Positions 1-7,833 of a DNA stretch of 22,245 nt are shown piece after piece. Source of the DNA: DATLYH01 sp035575035 (lineage in GTDB: Bacteria; Planctomycetota; Planctomycetia; Gemmatales; Gemmataceae). Position numbers and translations under genes: made by a program. The first letter of the stretch is position 1. Every line of letters begins with the position of its first letter. Below the pieces are notes generated by a model, which made no database searches, was not told the DNA's origin, and saw only the letters and a program-made list of their open reading frames with translations. The stretch spans positions 1-22,245 of the forward strand of contig DATLYH010000198.1 in assembly GCA_035575035.1 (NCBI GenBank). The letters are read 5' to 3'.

Positions 1-44
1 TCTGTCCCGACATCCGGCTACGTTGGCAGTGGAGGACCAGTGCA

Positions 45-416
45 ATGCGGGGAGAGCGCGAGGTCCTGAGTACGATGGCGCTGGCGCAGCGGCTGTACCG
101 CGCTTCGAGAACCGAGAATGGTGGTCCGCGTGCAGCTTGGGCGTTAGCACGTCGCTTGGCCGGTTATCTCCGCCGTCCTCGGGTCAATCCCGATGAAGAG
201 CTGGCGTTCAGCCAAGGGGACGGAGGTCGAGTTGAGGTTGCACGGTTCCGATGTAACACGCGCGGTAAGCTTAAAGATTTTGTCATGGTATCGATGGAGC
301 CCGCGGCAATCCCCAAGACCATTTGGCACCGGCTGACTCAGCTGGCGCAAGCGGGGTTTGTCGAGATGGGGCAAGCGTGGAGAGCCCAAGGCAGCGGTTC
401 GGAAGGGGCCAAGTGA
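45..416 (+). CDS. Doubtful hypothetical protein next to an attC-like element
   Basis: I do not recognise this 123-residue reading frame. It is basic in its first half, has no signal peptide or membrane segment, and shows no motif I can assign. The stretch from about residue 50 onward (PDEELAFSQGDGG and following) looks more protein-like than the Arg-rich beginning, so a real gene could start further in. Its stop codon lies about 18 bases before the inverted core site of the first attC-like stem-loop at 435-526, which is how an integron gene cassette is arranged. A GGGCGTTAGC string at 140-149 might be the right edge of an earlier element, in which case the first third of the frame is not coding. 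No convincing ribosome binding site precedes the ATG. It may equally be a chance frame in GC-rich DNA. Confidence 0.22.
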   Translation: MRGEREVLSTMALAQRLYRASRTENGGPRAAWALARRLAGYLRRPRVNPDEELAFSQGDGGRVEVARFRCNTRGKLKDFVMVSMEPAAIPKTIWHRLTQLAQAGFVEMGQAWRAQGSGSEGAK

Positions 417-434
417 TAGCGGATCAGTGACGCT

Positions 435-526
435 GCCGAACCCGCCGTTGCAGCGGACCGCGGCCCCATCCGCCGGTTCCCTGACCTTACGGTTTCGTTG
501 GGCCGCCGCTGAGCGTGGTGTTCGGC
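435..526 (+). repeat. attC-like stem-loop, copy 1 (92 bp)
   Basis: The outer 7-mers GCCGAAC (435-441) and GTTCGGC (520-526) are exact reverse complements and match the placement of the R'' and R' core sites of an integron attC site. Inside them, CGTTGCAGCGG (446-456) pairs with CCGCTGAGCG (506-515) except for one unpaired G at 450, like the extrahelical base of the attC L''/L' arms. GCGGCCC (460-466) then pairs with GGGCCGC (500-506). The size is within the known attC range. The core differs from GTTRRRY at its fourth base. It could instead be a dispersed palindromic repeat unrelated to integrons; no integrase is in the window. Confidence 0.55.
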
Positions 527-645
527 CGGGTGAGAGAGCGCTAGGGTGCAGGCAAGGGAATTGCCCTGCTGTAGTCTTCCTCGGTATTGCGTGAAGGGGT
601 AAGAGATCGTCCGGCGGTCGGACGGCCCCGATCACCAGCGCCGGC

Positions 646-738
646 GCCGAACCCGGCGCTGCAGCCGACCGCGAGGCATGACGGCTTCCTCAGATGTGTA
701 GCTCACTCAACTCCCGCGGCTGAGCTTGGGCGTTTGAC
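646..738 (+). repeat. attC-like stem-loop, copy 2 (93 bp)
   Basis: This has the same plan as the element at 435-526 and almost the same length. GCCGAAC (646-652) faces GTTTGAC (732-738), pairing at 5 of 7 positions. GCTGCAGCCG (658-667) faces CGGCTGAGC (717-725), which is perfect except for one unpaired G at 661, the same relative position as the unpaired G in copy 1. The centre differs in sequence between copies, as expected of attC sites. The two right-hand cores lie 212 bp apart, which would be a very short cassette without an obvious gene. Confidence 0.5.
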
Positions 739-848
739 GCGGGAGGGCGCGCTTGAGGTAACATCATGTTCGACCCAGAAAACTTTGAAGCTATTAGACT
801 TTCTTCAGGATAAGGGCGAAGTCGCACTGCTCCTTTCCCGGGTTTTGG

Positions 849-1259
849 TTAGGCGTCTTGCTGGTGGTCGAGCATGCGGTTGACCAACCCGGTTACCGCC
901 TGCACCCGCGCCGTGTGCTGCCGGCGGTGGTGCCGGTCCACCTGGCTCAACACCTGATAGCGCCGCAACTGGTTGATCCCGTGCTCGACCCGGATCCGCC
1001 GCCGGGCGAACGCCCGGTTGTAGCGCCGGTCTTGCGGGGATCGGTCCTGGCCGCGCGGCTTGCGCCGGGGCGTCGTCCCGCGCCAGCGCGGGCTCACGCC
1101 GTCAATGCCGACATAGCCCAGGTTCCCTAGCGCCTCAACCCCGGCCCGGATCAGCTTGCCGACCAGCCCCGAGCGCTTGAAGACCTTCAGGTCGGCCCAC
1201 CGACGCGGCCGGCTCTCGGCCACGTCCACGACATAGACGTGCGGCGGGGGCTTTCCCAT
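849..1259 (-). pseudogene. 5'-truncated IS5-like (DDE_4-type) transposase remnant
   Basis: This 136-residue frame is the C-terminal half of a DDE transposase. Visible blocks typical of the IS5/DDE_Tnp_4 group are FKRSGLVGKL, NLGYVGIDGV, then TPRRKPRG, then FARRRIRVEHGINQLRRYQV with the final catalytic Glu in VEH, and a tail ending in GLVNRML. The family is usually about 250-290 residues, and the N-terminal helix-turn-helix and first catalytic Asp region are missing: upstream DNA (1260-1340) does not continue the protein. No terminal inverted repeats were found at either edge. The remnant lies beside two attC-like elements and upstream of the gene at 1515, so it marks a rearranged boundary. 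It is almost certainly inactive. Confidence 0.75.
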
Positions 1260-1514
1260 CCATGCGATGGGAGGCGGCAGTTCGGATCAAGCCAAAAACA
1301 CCGGACCTGCCGGTGAGGCCGACCGGGCAAAATGGGGTTTTCCGGTTGCCAGGGCGTGAGTTAACCCTTTATCATCATCGAAAGTCCCGGAGGACCCCTT
1401 CCCTTCAAGGTCTGGGATGGAGAGGACGCCCTCCTGATCGGGGCCGTTGGGCCCGGGGCCGACCGGTGACCTGTTATTGCGGTGCCTGCACAAGCCTTGA
1501 AGGAGCCCCGCCCC
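1260..1514. other. Intergenic region upstream of the secreted cyclophilin-type gene
   Basis: This is about 255 bp without a convincing gene. It contains the truncated edge of the transposase remnant and the upstream region of the gene at 1515, including AGGAG at 1501-1505. The only AT-rich patch, around 1359-1380, could hold a promoter, but I cannot assign clear -35 and -10 boxes. Confidence 0.4.
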
Positions 1515-2885
1515 ATGCTGCACTGGCTGCGCCGGTTTGCCCCTCGGGTTTCACGTTCCGCCTACTCGGCCCGGGTCTCGAAGCGTCCGCCCCGCGCCTG
1601 CCCGGGGGTTGAGCCGCTGGAAGACCGGTGGGTGCCGGCGGTTAACCTTATCCGCTGCGACCTGGTCAACCTGTTACCAATGGTCGTCGATGACGCCTCC
1701 CTGGACCGGGTGGAAGACCTTGTTTGCAGCCGGATGCCCACCGTCAGCGTCAGCCTTGCCGCCGCCTCCGACACTGGCACCGCAGGCGACCTGCGAACCA
1801 ACCTGGCGACCGTTGACCTGGTCGGACAGACAGGGGCCGGCTTCCGTGTGCGGCTGCTGGGGACCGCCATCACCACCACTGCCGACGCCCAGGGCCGCTT
1901 CACCCTAAGCGGGGTCAGCCTGATGCCGGGCATCAACGATCTCATTGTCCGGGTCACTGACGACGGCGGCAACATTGGCCAGACCGGCCTGTCGGTCACC
2001 CGGAATAGCGCGCCGACTGTCCAGGCCGCCCCGCAGGATGTGACGGTCATGGAGAATGCCGAGAACACCGTCCTCAACCTGGCGGATGTGTTCCGCGACG
2101 TGGACGTGCGGAACAGCATCGTCCGCCTCCAGACCTCGGGGGGCCTCATCGACATCGAGTTGTTCGATCAAAACGGGCCGGCCAGCGCCCCCACCCGGAC
2201 AACGCCGTTGACCGTGGCCAACTTCCTCCGCTACGTCACCGACGGCGACTACCGCGACACGATCTTCCATCGCCTGGTGCCGAACTTTGTCCTGCAAGGG
2301 GGCGGCTTCCGGTTCGACGAGGATACCCATACCCTGCCGGCGATCCCGACCGACCCACCGGTGCAGAACGAGCCGGGCATCTCCAACGTCCGCGGCACGG
2401 TCGCCATGGCCAAGCTGGGGGGCGACCCGAACAGCGCCACCAGCCAGTTCTTCTTCAACCTGGGGGACAACTCGGCCAACCTGGACAACCAGAACGGCGG
2501 CTTCACCGTCTTTGGGCAGGTGATTGGCGACGGCATGCAAGTGGTTGACCGCCTGGCCTCCATCCCGACCCAGAACCGCGGCGGGGTGTTCACCGAGATC
2601 CCGCTGATCGATTTCCCGCGCACCGCGGCCTTCCCGGCCGACCTGGAGCGGGAGAACCTGGCCCTGGTCGAGAGCGCGACCGTCCGCCACCTGCGCGACG
2701 TGCTCACCTTCACCGTGAGCAACACCAACCCGACCCTGGTCCAGGCGACCGTCAGCGGCAACACGCTGACACTCGACTACCAGGAAAATCAGAGCGGGAC
2801 GGCGATCATCACCCTCCGGGCCACCGACCGCGAAGGGGCGTTCGTGGAAACCAGCTTCCGCGTCACCGTCCAGGACGCAGGATAA
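1515..2885 (+). CDS. Secreted peptidyl-prolyl isomerase (cyclophilin) with LEDR signature and Ig/cadherin-like domains
   Basis: A predicted extracellular or cell-surface protein of 456 residues. The N-terminus is basic and carries VEPLEDRWVPA at about residues 33-42, the planctomycete extracellular-protein signature. Residues about 80-165 look like a carboxypeptidase-regulatory/Ig-like beta domain. Residues about 203-368 are a cyclophilin-type PPIase, with FHRLVPNFVLQGG (251-263), the GTVAMAK block and the SQFFFNL block all intact. The tail (about 390-454), with SGNTLTLDYQENQSGTAIIT, is a cadherin-like or tandem-repeat domain ending in a beta strand. I chose the ATG at 1515 because AGGAG lies 9 bases upstream; an upstream ATG at 1482 is possible. 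The PPIase probably acts on exported proteins or is an adhesion module; substrate unknown. The gene is monocistronic and convergent with the next one. Confidence 0.85.
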   Translation: MLHWLRRFAPRVSRSAYSARVSKRPPRACPGVEPLEDRWVPAVNLIRCDLVNLLPMVVDDASLDRVEDLVCSRMPTVSVSLAAASDTGTAGDLRTNLATVDLVGQTGAGFRVRLLGTAITTTADAQGRFTLSGVSLMPGINDLIVRVTDDGGNIGQTGLSVTRNSAPTVQAAPQDVTVMENAENTVLNLADVFRDVDVRNSIVRLQTSGGLIDIELFDQNGPASAPTRTTPLTVANFLRYVTDGDYRDTIFHRLVPNFVLQGGGFRFDEDTHTLPAIPTDPPVQNEPGISNVRGTVAMAKLGGDPNSATSQFFFNLGDNSANLDNQNGGFTVFGQVIGDGMQVVDRLASIPTQNRGGVFTEIPLIDFPRTAAFPADLERENLALVESATVRHLRDVLTFTVSNTNPTLVQATVSGNTLTLDYQENQSGTAIITLRATDREGAFVETSFRVTVQDAG

Positions 2886-2975
2886 CGCCGGACCCGACCG
2901 GCAGGGAAACCCGCTTCATTGGCTCTTCAGGTCGGCGTTGTACGGCCTGAGATCATCAGGGTCGTAATCGCCGCA

Positions 2976-3953
2976 TCAGTAGTCCCCCACCTGGTCGCCA
3001 GCCGCCATGCTGCTCAGGGCCACCCAGGTGCTCAGGTCGATGCTGTCGTGGACGAAGCGGACGCTGCCGTCGCACAGCGACACGTTGACGCCGCCGGGGT
3101 GCCGGCTGCGAGCGCCCATGTAGGCGTCCGGAGCGCCCAGTGGCGTCAGCCCTCGGCTCAGCGGATCACAAGGATAGCGCAGGTCGCTCGGGTCGCAGTA
3201 GCCGTAGTCCCCCTTGGGAGAGTTGGGCGGCAGCCGGGTGGAGATCTGGTAACAGAAGGTGTCGTCGTTCCAGATGCGGCCGCGGCGGTCCGGAAACGCC
3301 TGGCCCGGCGCCTGGTTCCAGGGAGTCTGGAGTATTTCCGACCAGCAGAGGGTGTTGCTCGTCCCATCGGTGATGTCGGTAAGCCGGGCGCCGAAATCGA
3401 TGTAGAACGGGGCCCGGCCGGCCCGGTCGCCGAGGTTCAGCGGCGGAAGGCCGTTGGTTGGCCCCCCCTGCTGCCGGAAGTTCCAGCTCCCCCAGTTCAC
3501 GCCGTAGTTCGCCTTCAAGTCCCCCATGCTCGGGTGCCCGTGGGGCTCGGGCCGGTCGGAAGGGCAGTTGAACAGCGGGAAGCGGGTCCGGATCAGGGCC
3601 GCGTTGGAACTAGCACTGTAGTTCTTGGTGAGGTCGTACTGGCCGGCAAACGCCGTCTGTTCGAGGTAGGCCATCAGCCGGGCTATTAGCGGGACGCGCG
3701 GCTTGGAGCCGGTGTAAGCCCAGTGGGGGTCGTTGGTGTTCCTCCCCTGGCTGCCGAGGGGCAAGCGGAGGTGGGCATCGTGATAGTGGTGGCAGGCCAG
3801 CGTGAACTGTTTCAGGTGGTTGCTGCACTGGGTGCGGGCAGCCGCCTCGCGCATCTTTTGGACCGCGGGCAACAACAGGGCGATCAGCACCGCGATGATG
3901 GCAATCACCACCAGCAGTTCAATCAGGGTGAAGCCCCGGCGGCGGGCACGCAT
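2976..3953 (-). CDS. DUF1559 domain protein with prepilin-type N-terminal cleavage/methylation signal
   Basis: A 325-residue protein of the large planctomycete DUF1559 family. It begins RARRRGFTLIELLVVIAII, a type IV pilin-like prepilin peptidase site (G|FTLIE) followed by one hydrophobic helix and ALLLPAVQKMREAAARTQC. The tail has HPGGVNVSLCDGSVRF, the H-x9-DG-type signature usual for these proteins. The body holds several Cys and aromatic residues typical of the domain. By family, it would be inserted in the inner membrane by its N-terminal helix and may join a pseudopilus; the precise function of DUF1559 proteins is not settled. I chose the ATG at 3953, preceded by GGAAGGG on the coding strand; ATGs at 3980 and 4046 would add residues before the basic leader. 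It stands alone, convergent with the gene ending at 2885. Confidence 0.9.
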   Translation of the reverse strand: MRARRRGFTLIELLVVIAIIAVLIALLLPAVQKMREAAARTQCSNHLKQFTLACHHYHDAHLRLPLGSQGRNTNDPHWAYTGSKPRVPLIARLMAYLEQTAFAGQYDLTKNYSASSNAALIRTRFPLFNCPSDRPEPHGHPSMGDLKANYGVNWGSWNFRQQGGPTNGLPPLNLGDRAGRAPFYIDFGARLTDITDGTSNTLCWSEILQTPWNQAPGQAFPDRRGRIWNDDTFCYQISTRLPPNSPKGDYGYCDPSDLRYPCDPLSRGLTPLGAPDAYMGARSRHPGGVNVSLCDGSVRFVHDSIDLSTWVALSSMAAGDQVGDY

Positions 3954-4294
3954 GATGTTTTCCCTTCCCGAATCAGGCATGATGTTGCGATCGTCGCATG
4001 CAGCTGGGAGACGATCAAGCGGAATTCGGACGACCGCCTCGTTCACCGGGTTGACCTGCCCTGCGTACGCCGGCCCATCCCACCGCCCGCCTCGATGGTC
4101 GTTGTTTGATCCCCATCGCGGCCGCGCCGGGCTGGTCGCAATGCGCCCCCGGCACGGCCGCGCCGGGCTGGTCGCAATGCGCCCCGGCGCGGCCGCGCCG
4201 GGCTCTGATAACCCACGCGCCGGGCTCTGTAAGAGGTCATCAACAACCGTGTGCCGGTGCTGGGCCGTGCGTCCCTCCGGCGAGCGCGGACCGG
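3954..4294. other. Gene-free stretch between the DUF1559 gene and surE
   Basis: About 340 bp with no supportable gene. It contains a GC-rich tandem repeat (4120-4218) and the upstream region of the DUF1559 gene. All frames across it are compositional artefacts of the repeat. No clear terminator with a T-run follows surE. Confidence 0.5.
4120..4218. repeat. GC-rich tandem repeat, about 2.8 units of 35-36 bp
   Basis: Unit 1 is 4120-4155, unit 2 is 4156-4190 and a third, degraded unit runs 4191-4218. Each begins GGCCGCGCCGGGCT; units 1 and 2 continue with GGTCGCAATGCGCCCC. The two full units differ only by one C insertion and one A/G change, so the duplication is recent. The third diverges after the shared 14 bases. 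It lies directly after surE in transcription order. Confidence 0.8.
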
Positions 4295-4984
4295 TCAGAA
4301 CAGCGCGATCTCCGTCACCGCAATCTTGCCGCTGAAACAGACATCCACATCGCAGCCCGGCTCCCGGCGACGGCTGTGGTAGTCGCCGTTGTAATGGAGC
4401 AGCCCGCCCGCTTCGTGCCGGTAGCTCAGCGGCAGCGGCGTCGGATCAAGCCGGCAGAAAACCACCTCGGGGTCGGGCTCATCCGGTCCCAGGTGCGGCA
4501 GATTGATGTTCCAGAAGGTCCCGGGCGTCCACGGCCGGGCCAGCAGCTCGCGCAGCAGCGGCACCGTCCAGGCAGTGGCTCGCTGCCAATCGACAGCTAG
4601 CCCCCTCTTGCGGTACTGTGATAAGGCCACCGCAGGCCAGCCGTGGAGAACCGCCTCGCGGGCCGCAGCCACGGTCCCGCTGTAATGCACGTCCGCGCCC
4701 AGGTTGCCGCCCGCGTTGATACCGGAGAGAACCCAGGCCGCATCGGGGACGAGGTGCTGCAAGCCGACGCGCGTGCAATCGGCGGGCGTACCCCCAACCG
4801 CGTACCAGGCCGACCGACGCTGTTCGATACGGATAGGCCCATCCGTGGTCACGCGATGGCTACAGCCGGAGTGTGTGTCCACCGGCGCGACCACCACCGG
4901 ATCGCCAAGTTGAGCCGCAGCCGCGAACAGCGCTTCCAGGCCGGGGGCGGCGATGCCGTCATCGTTGGTCAGCAAGAGTTTCAT
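4295..4984 (-). CDS. surE: 5'/3'-nucleotidase SurE
   Basis: A 229-residue SurE phosphatase, which dephosphorylates nucleoside monophosphates and is linked to stationary-phase survival and repair. The N-terminus MKLLLTNDDGIAAPGLEAL has the metal-binding Asp8-Asp9 pair. VVVAPVDTHSGCSH carries the conserved Ser39. GTPADCTRVGL and LSGINAGGNLGADVHYSGTV carry the conserved Asn-rich metal loop and the Y-S-G-T-V block. The length is slightly short but within the family range (about 225-260). The start is fixed by the conserved MKLLLTNDDG. It is divergent from the gene at 5212 and in the same direction as the DUF1559 gene, with a 341 bp gap. In many bacteria surE neighbours pcm or rpoS; neither is here. 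Confidence 0.93.
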   Translation of the reverse strand: MKLLLTNDDGIAAPGLEALFAAAAQLGDPVVVAPVDTHSGCSHRVTTDGPIRIEQRRSAWYAVGGTPADCTRVGLQHLVPDAAWVLSGINAGGNLGADVHYSGTVAAAREAVLHGWPAVALSQYRKRGLAVDWQRATAWTVPLLRELLARPWTPGTFWNINLPHLGPDEPDPEVVFCRLDPTPLPLSYRHEAGGLLHYNGDYHSRRREPGCDVDVCFSGKIAVTEIALF

Positions 4985-5211
4985 GAAGCCACCTTACCAA
5001 AGACAACCCGATGGCCCAAGAGAGTTGCAGCGCCCGGAAGGAGGAAAAGTCAAAGCTTCTTCCCATCCCCAGAAGGTGAACCAACCGGTCGGCCGAGTGT
5101 GCATGACAGGTAACTGTCGCAGCTGGCCAGTACTGCTTGTCCTTGTGCATCGGGCGCCGGTACCGTAAGATCGACCGGGTAGACAACCGCACGTCGATGG
5201 AGGCTCTTTCC

Positions 5212-6507
5212 ATGTCGCGCCGCATCCTTGCCGTCGTGGCCCTCTCGTTCGCGCTGGGGGTGCTCGCCGCCCCGGCAACCGGTGCCGACGAGAAGGAAAC
5301 TGCCCTCAAGGCCAAGGTCAAGCAGCTCGTCGAACAGCTCGGCGACCCCGACAAGAAAAAACAAGAGGTCGCCGTCAAGGAGCTGATCCAGCTCGGCCCG
5401 GACATTCTCCCTCTCTTGCCCAAAGCGGGAACCCCGATCAAGGCAGCCCAGGGCAAAAACCTGGAAGTGGTCATAGAAGCGCTCCAGCAAGCCCAGGCGC
5501 GGCAGTCCCTCGTCCCCCGGCTCGTCACCCTTCAGGGGGACGCTATCCCGGTCAGCCAGGCGCTGCAGGAAATCGCCCGGCAGACGGAGATTGAGGTGGA
5601 AGATCAACGGCAGAACGCCGGGGATGTCCGGTTGAAACTTGACCTCAAAGGGGTGACGTTCTGGCAGGCCCTCGACGCGGTTGCCCGAGAGGCCGACGCC
5701 CGGGTCTACCCCTACCGCGGCGGCAAGGTGGCGCTGGTGGACGGACCGCATCACCAGATGCCGACCAGCTACCACGGCATCTTCCGGGTGGCGATCAAGC
5801 GGATTGCGGCGGTGCGCGACCTGGAGACCGATGCCCATTTCTACATTGCCCTGATGGAGGTCGCCTGGGAGCCGCGCTTCCGTCCCTTCCTGCTCGACAC
5901 CCGGCCGCAGTCGCTGGTGGTCAAAGATGACAAGGACCGCATTCTGCCGGTCCCCGATGAAGGGGGCGGCAAGGCCCCGGTGGAGAACCCGATCGCCATG
6001 ACGATCGAAATGCGGCTGCCGGCGCCGGACCGCTCGGCGAAGAAGTTCGCCCTGGTCAAGGGAAGCCTGGCCGCGGTCGGACCGAGCAAGATGCTGGAAT
6101 TCGTCTTCGGCCCGCTCGATCAACTGCTGACCAATGTCCAGGCGCGTGAGCAGACGCAGGAGGGGATCACCGTTCGGCTGGCCCAACCGGTCCTGGACCG
6201 GGTCTGGCGGCTCGACGTGACGTTGGTGTATCCGCCCGACGGCCCCGACTTCGAGAGCTTCCAGTCGTGGCTGGTGAACAATGAGATCTACCTGCTCAAG
6301 GAGAAGACGGGGGACCGCTTCCCCAACAACGGCGGCTATGCAACCGACGCGATCGCGCGGAACCGGGCGTCGATCACCTATTACTTCATCGAGGAGAAGA
6401 AACTGCCGCGGGGTAAGCCGAGCGACTGGAAAGTGGTCTACCGCACGCCGGGGGCCATCGTCGAGATCCCGGTGCCGTTCGAGTTCAAGGACTTGATGTT
6501 GCCGTAG
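5212..6507 (+). CDS. Secreted hypothetical protein with an STN-like domain
   Basis: A 431-residue exported protein that I can only partly classify. The start at 5212 follows GGAGG (5199-5203) by 8 bases and gives a clean signal peptide: basic SRR, a hydrophobic core ILAVVALSFALGVLAA and a likely cleavage after ATGA near residue 25. A helical, HEAT-like segment follows (about 28-85, with KELIQLGPDILPLLPK). Residues about 105-180, with VSQALQEIARQTEIEVE and VTFWQALDAVAREADARVY, resemble the secretin/TonB short N-terminal (STN) fold often seen in planctomycete exported proteins. The C-terminal half is beta-rich with no motif I recognise and no transmembrane segment. It probably acts in the periplasm. 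The HD-domain gene starts 77 bp downstream on the same strand and may be co-transcribed. Confidence 0.75.
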   Translation: MSRRILAVVALSFALGVLAAPATGADEKETALKAKVKQLVEQLGDPDKKKQEVAVKELIQLGPDILPLLPKAGTPIKAAQGKNLEVVIEALQQAQARQSLVPRLVTLQGDAIPVSQALQEIARQTEIEVEDQRQNAGDVRLKLDLKGVTFWQALDAVAREADARVYPYRGGKVALVDGPHHQMPTSYHGIFRVAIKRIAAVRDLETDAHFYIALMEVAWEPRFRPFLLDTRPQSLVVKDDKDRILPVPDEGGGKAPVENPIAMTIEMRLPAPDRSAKKFALVKGSLAAVGPSKMLEFVFGPLDQLLTNVQAREQTQEGITVRLAQPVLDRVWRLDVTLVYPPDGPDFESFQSWLVNNEIYLLKEKTGDRFPNNGGYATDAIARNRASITYYFIEEKKLPRGKPSDWKVVYRTPGAIVEIPVPFEFKDLMLP

Positions 6508-6584
6508 AAAAGAGCGAACCCCAGAGATCCAGAGGACGACGAGCAGAAAGGCGGCCCGAACAATCGGAACCGGCGAACAGACCC

Positions 6585-7163
6585 ATGCAGCGTGAATCAG
6601 CCTTTGCCCTGCTCCGGGAGTATGTCACCGACCCCGGCTTGATCCGGCACCTGCTTGCTGTCGAGGCGGCCATGCGGGCCTACGCGCGCAAGCTAGGCCA
6701 AGATGAGGAGAAATGGGGCATCGTCGGCCTGCTGCACGACTTTGACTACGAGCGCTGGCCGAACCCGCCCGACCATCCCCTGAAAGGGGCTGAGATCCTC
6801 AAGCAGCGCGGCTACCCCGAGGATGTGATCTACGCCATCAAGTCACACGCCGACTATCTCCCCGATTGCCCGCGCGTCCATCTGATGGACAAGGCGCTGT
6901 ACGCTTGCGATGAGTTGACCGGCTTGATCACGGCGGCGGCCCTGGTACGGCCCAACGGCATCACCGACCTGACCGCTGCCAGCGTCAAGAAGAAGATGAA
7001 GGCGAAGGGATTCGCCCGCAATGTCAAGCGCGAGGACCTGGAGCGCGGTGCCGCCGACTTTGGCGTTGATCTGACGGAGCACATTCAGTTCGTCATCGAC
7101 GCCCTGAAGCCGATCGCTGCCGAACTCGGCTTGCTACGCGGCGCAGGCGGAACCGCGGGCTAA
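6585..7163 (+). CDS. HD-domain (HDIG-type) metal-dependent hydrolase
   Basis: A 192-residue soluble protein of the HD superfamily. His22 (LIRHLLAVE), the pair His51-Asp52 (GLLHDFDYER) and His88 (IKSHADYL) fit the metal-binding set of small HD phosphohydrolases. The run LLHDFDYERWPNPPDHPLKG is characteristic of a subgroup usually annotated as HDIG or HAD-adjacent HD hydrolases. The remaining helical part (about 120-185) shows no second domain. Substrate is unknown; members of the superfamily act on nucleotides or other phosphate esters. The ATG at 6585 has no strong ribosome binding site, but the alignment with family members begins right there. A strong hairpin (7171-7196) follows 7 bases after the stop. 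Confidence 0.85.
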   Translation: MQRESAFALLREYVTDPGLIRHLLAVEAAMRAYARKLGQDEEKWGIVGLLHDFDYERWPNPPDHPLKGAEILKQRGYPEDVIYAIKSHADYLPDCPRVHLMDKALYACDELTGLITAAALVRPNGITDLTAASVKKKMKAKGFARNVKREDLERGAADFGVDLTEHIQFVIDALKPIAAELGLLRGAGGTAG

Positions 7164-7170
7164 AAACAGA

Positions 7171-7196
7171 GGGCCGGACATTCCTCAGTCCGGCCC
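7171..7196 (-). terminator. Shared hairpin terminator between convergent genes
   Basis: GGGCCGGAC (7171-7179) and GTCCGGCCC (7188-7196) form a perfect 9-bp stem with an 8-base loop. On the minus strand the stem is followed by TCTGTTTTTA, the T-run of an intrinsic terminator for the gene at 7218-7568. For the plus-strand HD gene there is no T-run after the stem, so termination in that direction would be weaker. Confidence 0.75.
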
Positions 7197-7217
7197 CTGG
7201 CAGCTCATCTCCGGGTC

Positions 7218-7568
7218 TTAACCGAGTTGCAGGTCTTCCTGGATGCGGCCTAGCTCTCTCTCCAGAAGGAGCAGCCGATCGTAGAAAGCAGTCAGCGCTC
7301 GCTGCCGGGCCTCTTCGGAGGTCCCCTTCACGTTGTCGATGCCGTTCATGAAGCGGATGTAATTCCCGACCCGCACCCCCAGCAGCTGGATCCGCTCCAG
7401 GCACTCCTCCTTGGTCATCGGCGGGACGTGCCAGGTCTCGGGGAGCGGTTCCGGTTCGATGATGGCAGCCGCCGCTTTGGCCTTGGTCTTGGTGGCGGCC
7501 GGCTTGGACTTGGCCTGCTGAGACTTGGTCTTGTGCGAGACAGGTCGCGACTTAACTTTGGCGGCCAT
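7218..7568 (-). CDS. Small conserved hypothetical protein with Lys/Ala-rich N-terminal tail
   Basis: This 116-residue protein has two parts. Residues 1-37 are a low-complexity basic tail rich in Lys, Ala, Ser and Thr, like the tails of histone H1-like or other nucleic-acid-associated proteins. Residues about 43-116 are a compact helical region (PETWHVPPMTKEECLERIQL then VGNYIRFMNGIDNVKGTSEE and an amphipathic LLLLERELGRIQEDL helix). I do not recognise the helical domain. The tail suggests, but does not prove, DNA or RNA contact. It is transcribed toward the hairpin at 7171-7196 and is separated from the BMC operon by 265 bp. The ATG at 7568 is the only plausible start. Confidence 0.65.
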   Translation of the reverse strand: MAAKVKSRPVSHKTKSQQAKSKPAATKTKAKAAAAIIEPEPLPETWHVPPMTKEECLERIQLLGVRVGNYIRFMNGIDNVKGTSEEARQRALTAFYDRLLLLERELGRIQEDLQLG

Positions 7569-7833
7569 GGAAGTTGTTCGCTCAGGTTAGGTTGGACACA
7601 CAGCACGGCTTCCGCCCTTTCCTCCACCGGGGCGAGGAGCACCCCGGTGAGGTACGGGCGCGCAGATTCACCCGGGGTTAAAGGCTCCGTGCCAGGGGAG
7701 TAGAGCGAATCTTGCCCCCACACCCTTGATACCGCCACACTCAAGGGAAGAGGAAAGGAGTGGGGAGGGTATCAGGAATGGGAGGCAACCCCTTTATTTT
7801 AGTCGGAATACGGGTTCGACGCTACCTTTTTCC
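7569..7833. other. Intergenic region after the BMC operon, with two inverted repeats
   Basis: No gene is supportable here. It contains CACCGGGG (7625-7632) facing CCCCGGTG (7642-7649), a perfect 8-bp stem with a 9-base loop, and CCCTTGA (7723-7729) facing TCAAGGG (7741-7747), a 7-bp stem with an 11-base loop. Neither is followed by a T-run on the minus strand. They may help end the BMC transcript or mark regulatory sites for the gene at 7218-7568. An AT-richer patch sits at 7793-7835. Confidence 0.4.

Noticed and set aside
140..149. GGGCGTTAGC as the right end of a third attC-like element
   Set aside because: It shares AGCTTGGGCGTT with the right arm of copy 2, but no complementary left arm could be found before it.
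144..635. Minus-strand 163-codon frame across the left edge
   Set aside because: It runs through both arms of an attC-like stem-loop and has no recognisable motif; composition looks like a shadow of GC-rich DNA.
358..883. Plus-strand frames containing NPPLQRTAAP- and NPALQPTARH-type strings
   Set aside because: These strings are translations of the stem-loop arms at 435-526 and 646-738, not protein motifs.
7625..7649. 8-bp stem as terminator of the BMC operon
   Set aside because: It lies about 185 bp past the last stop and has no T-run on the minus strand; reported only as an inverted repeat.
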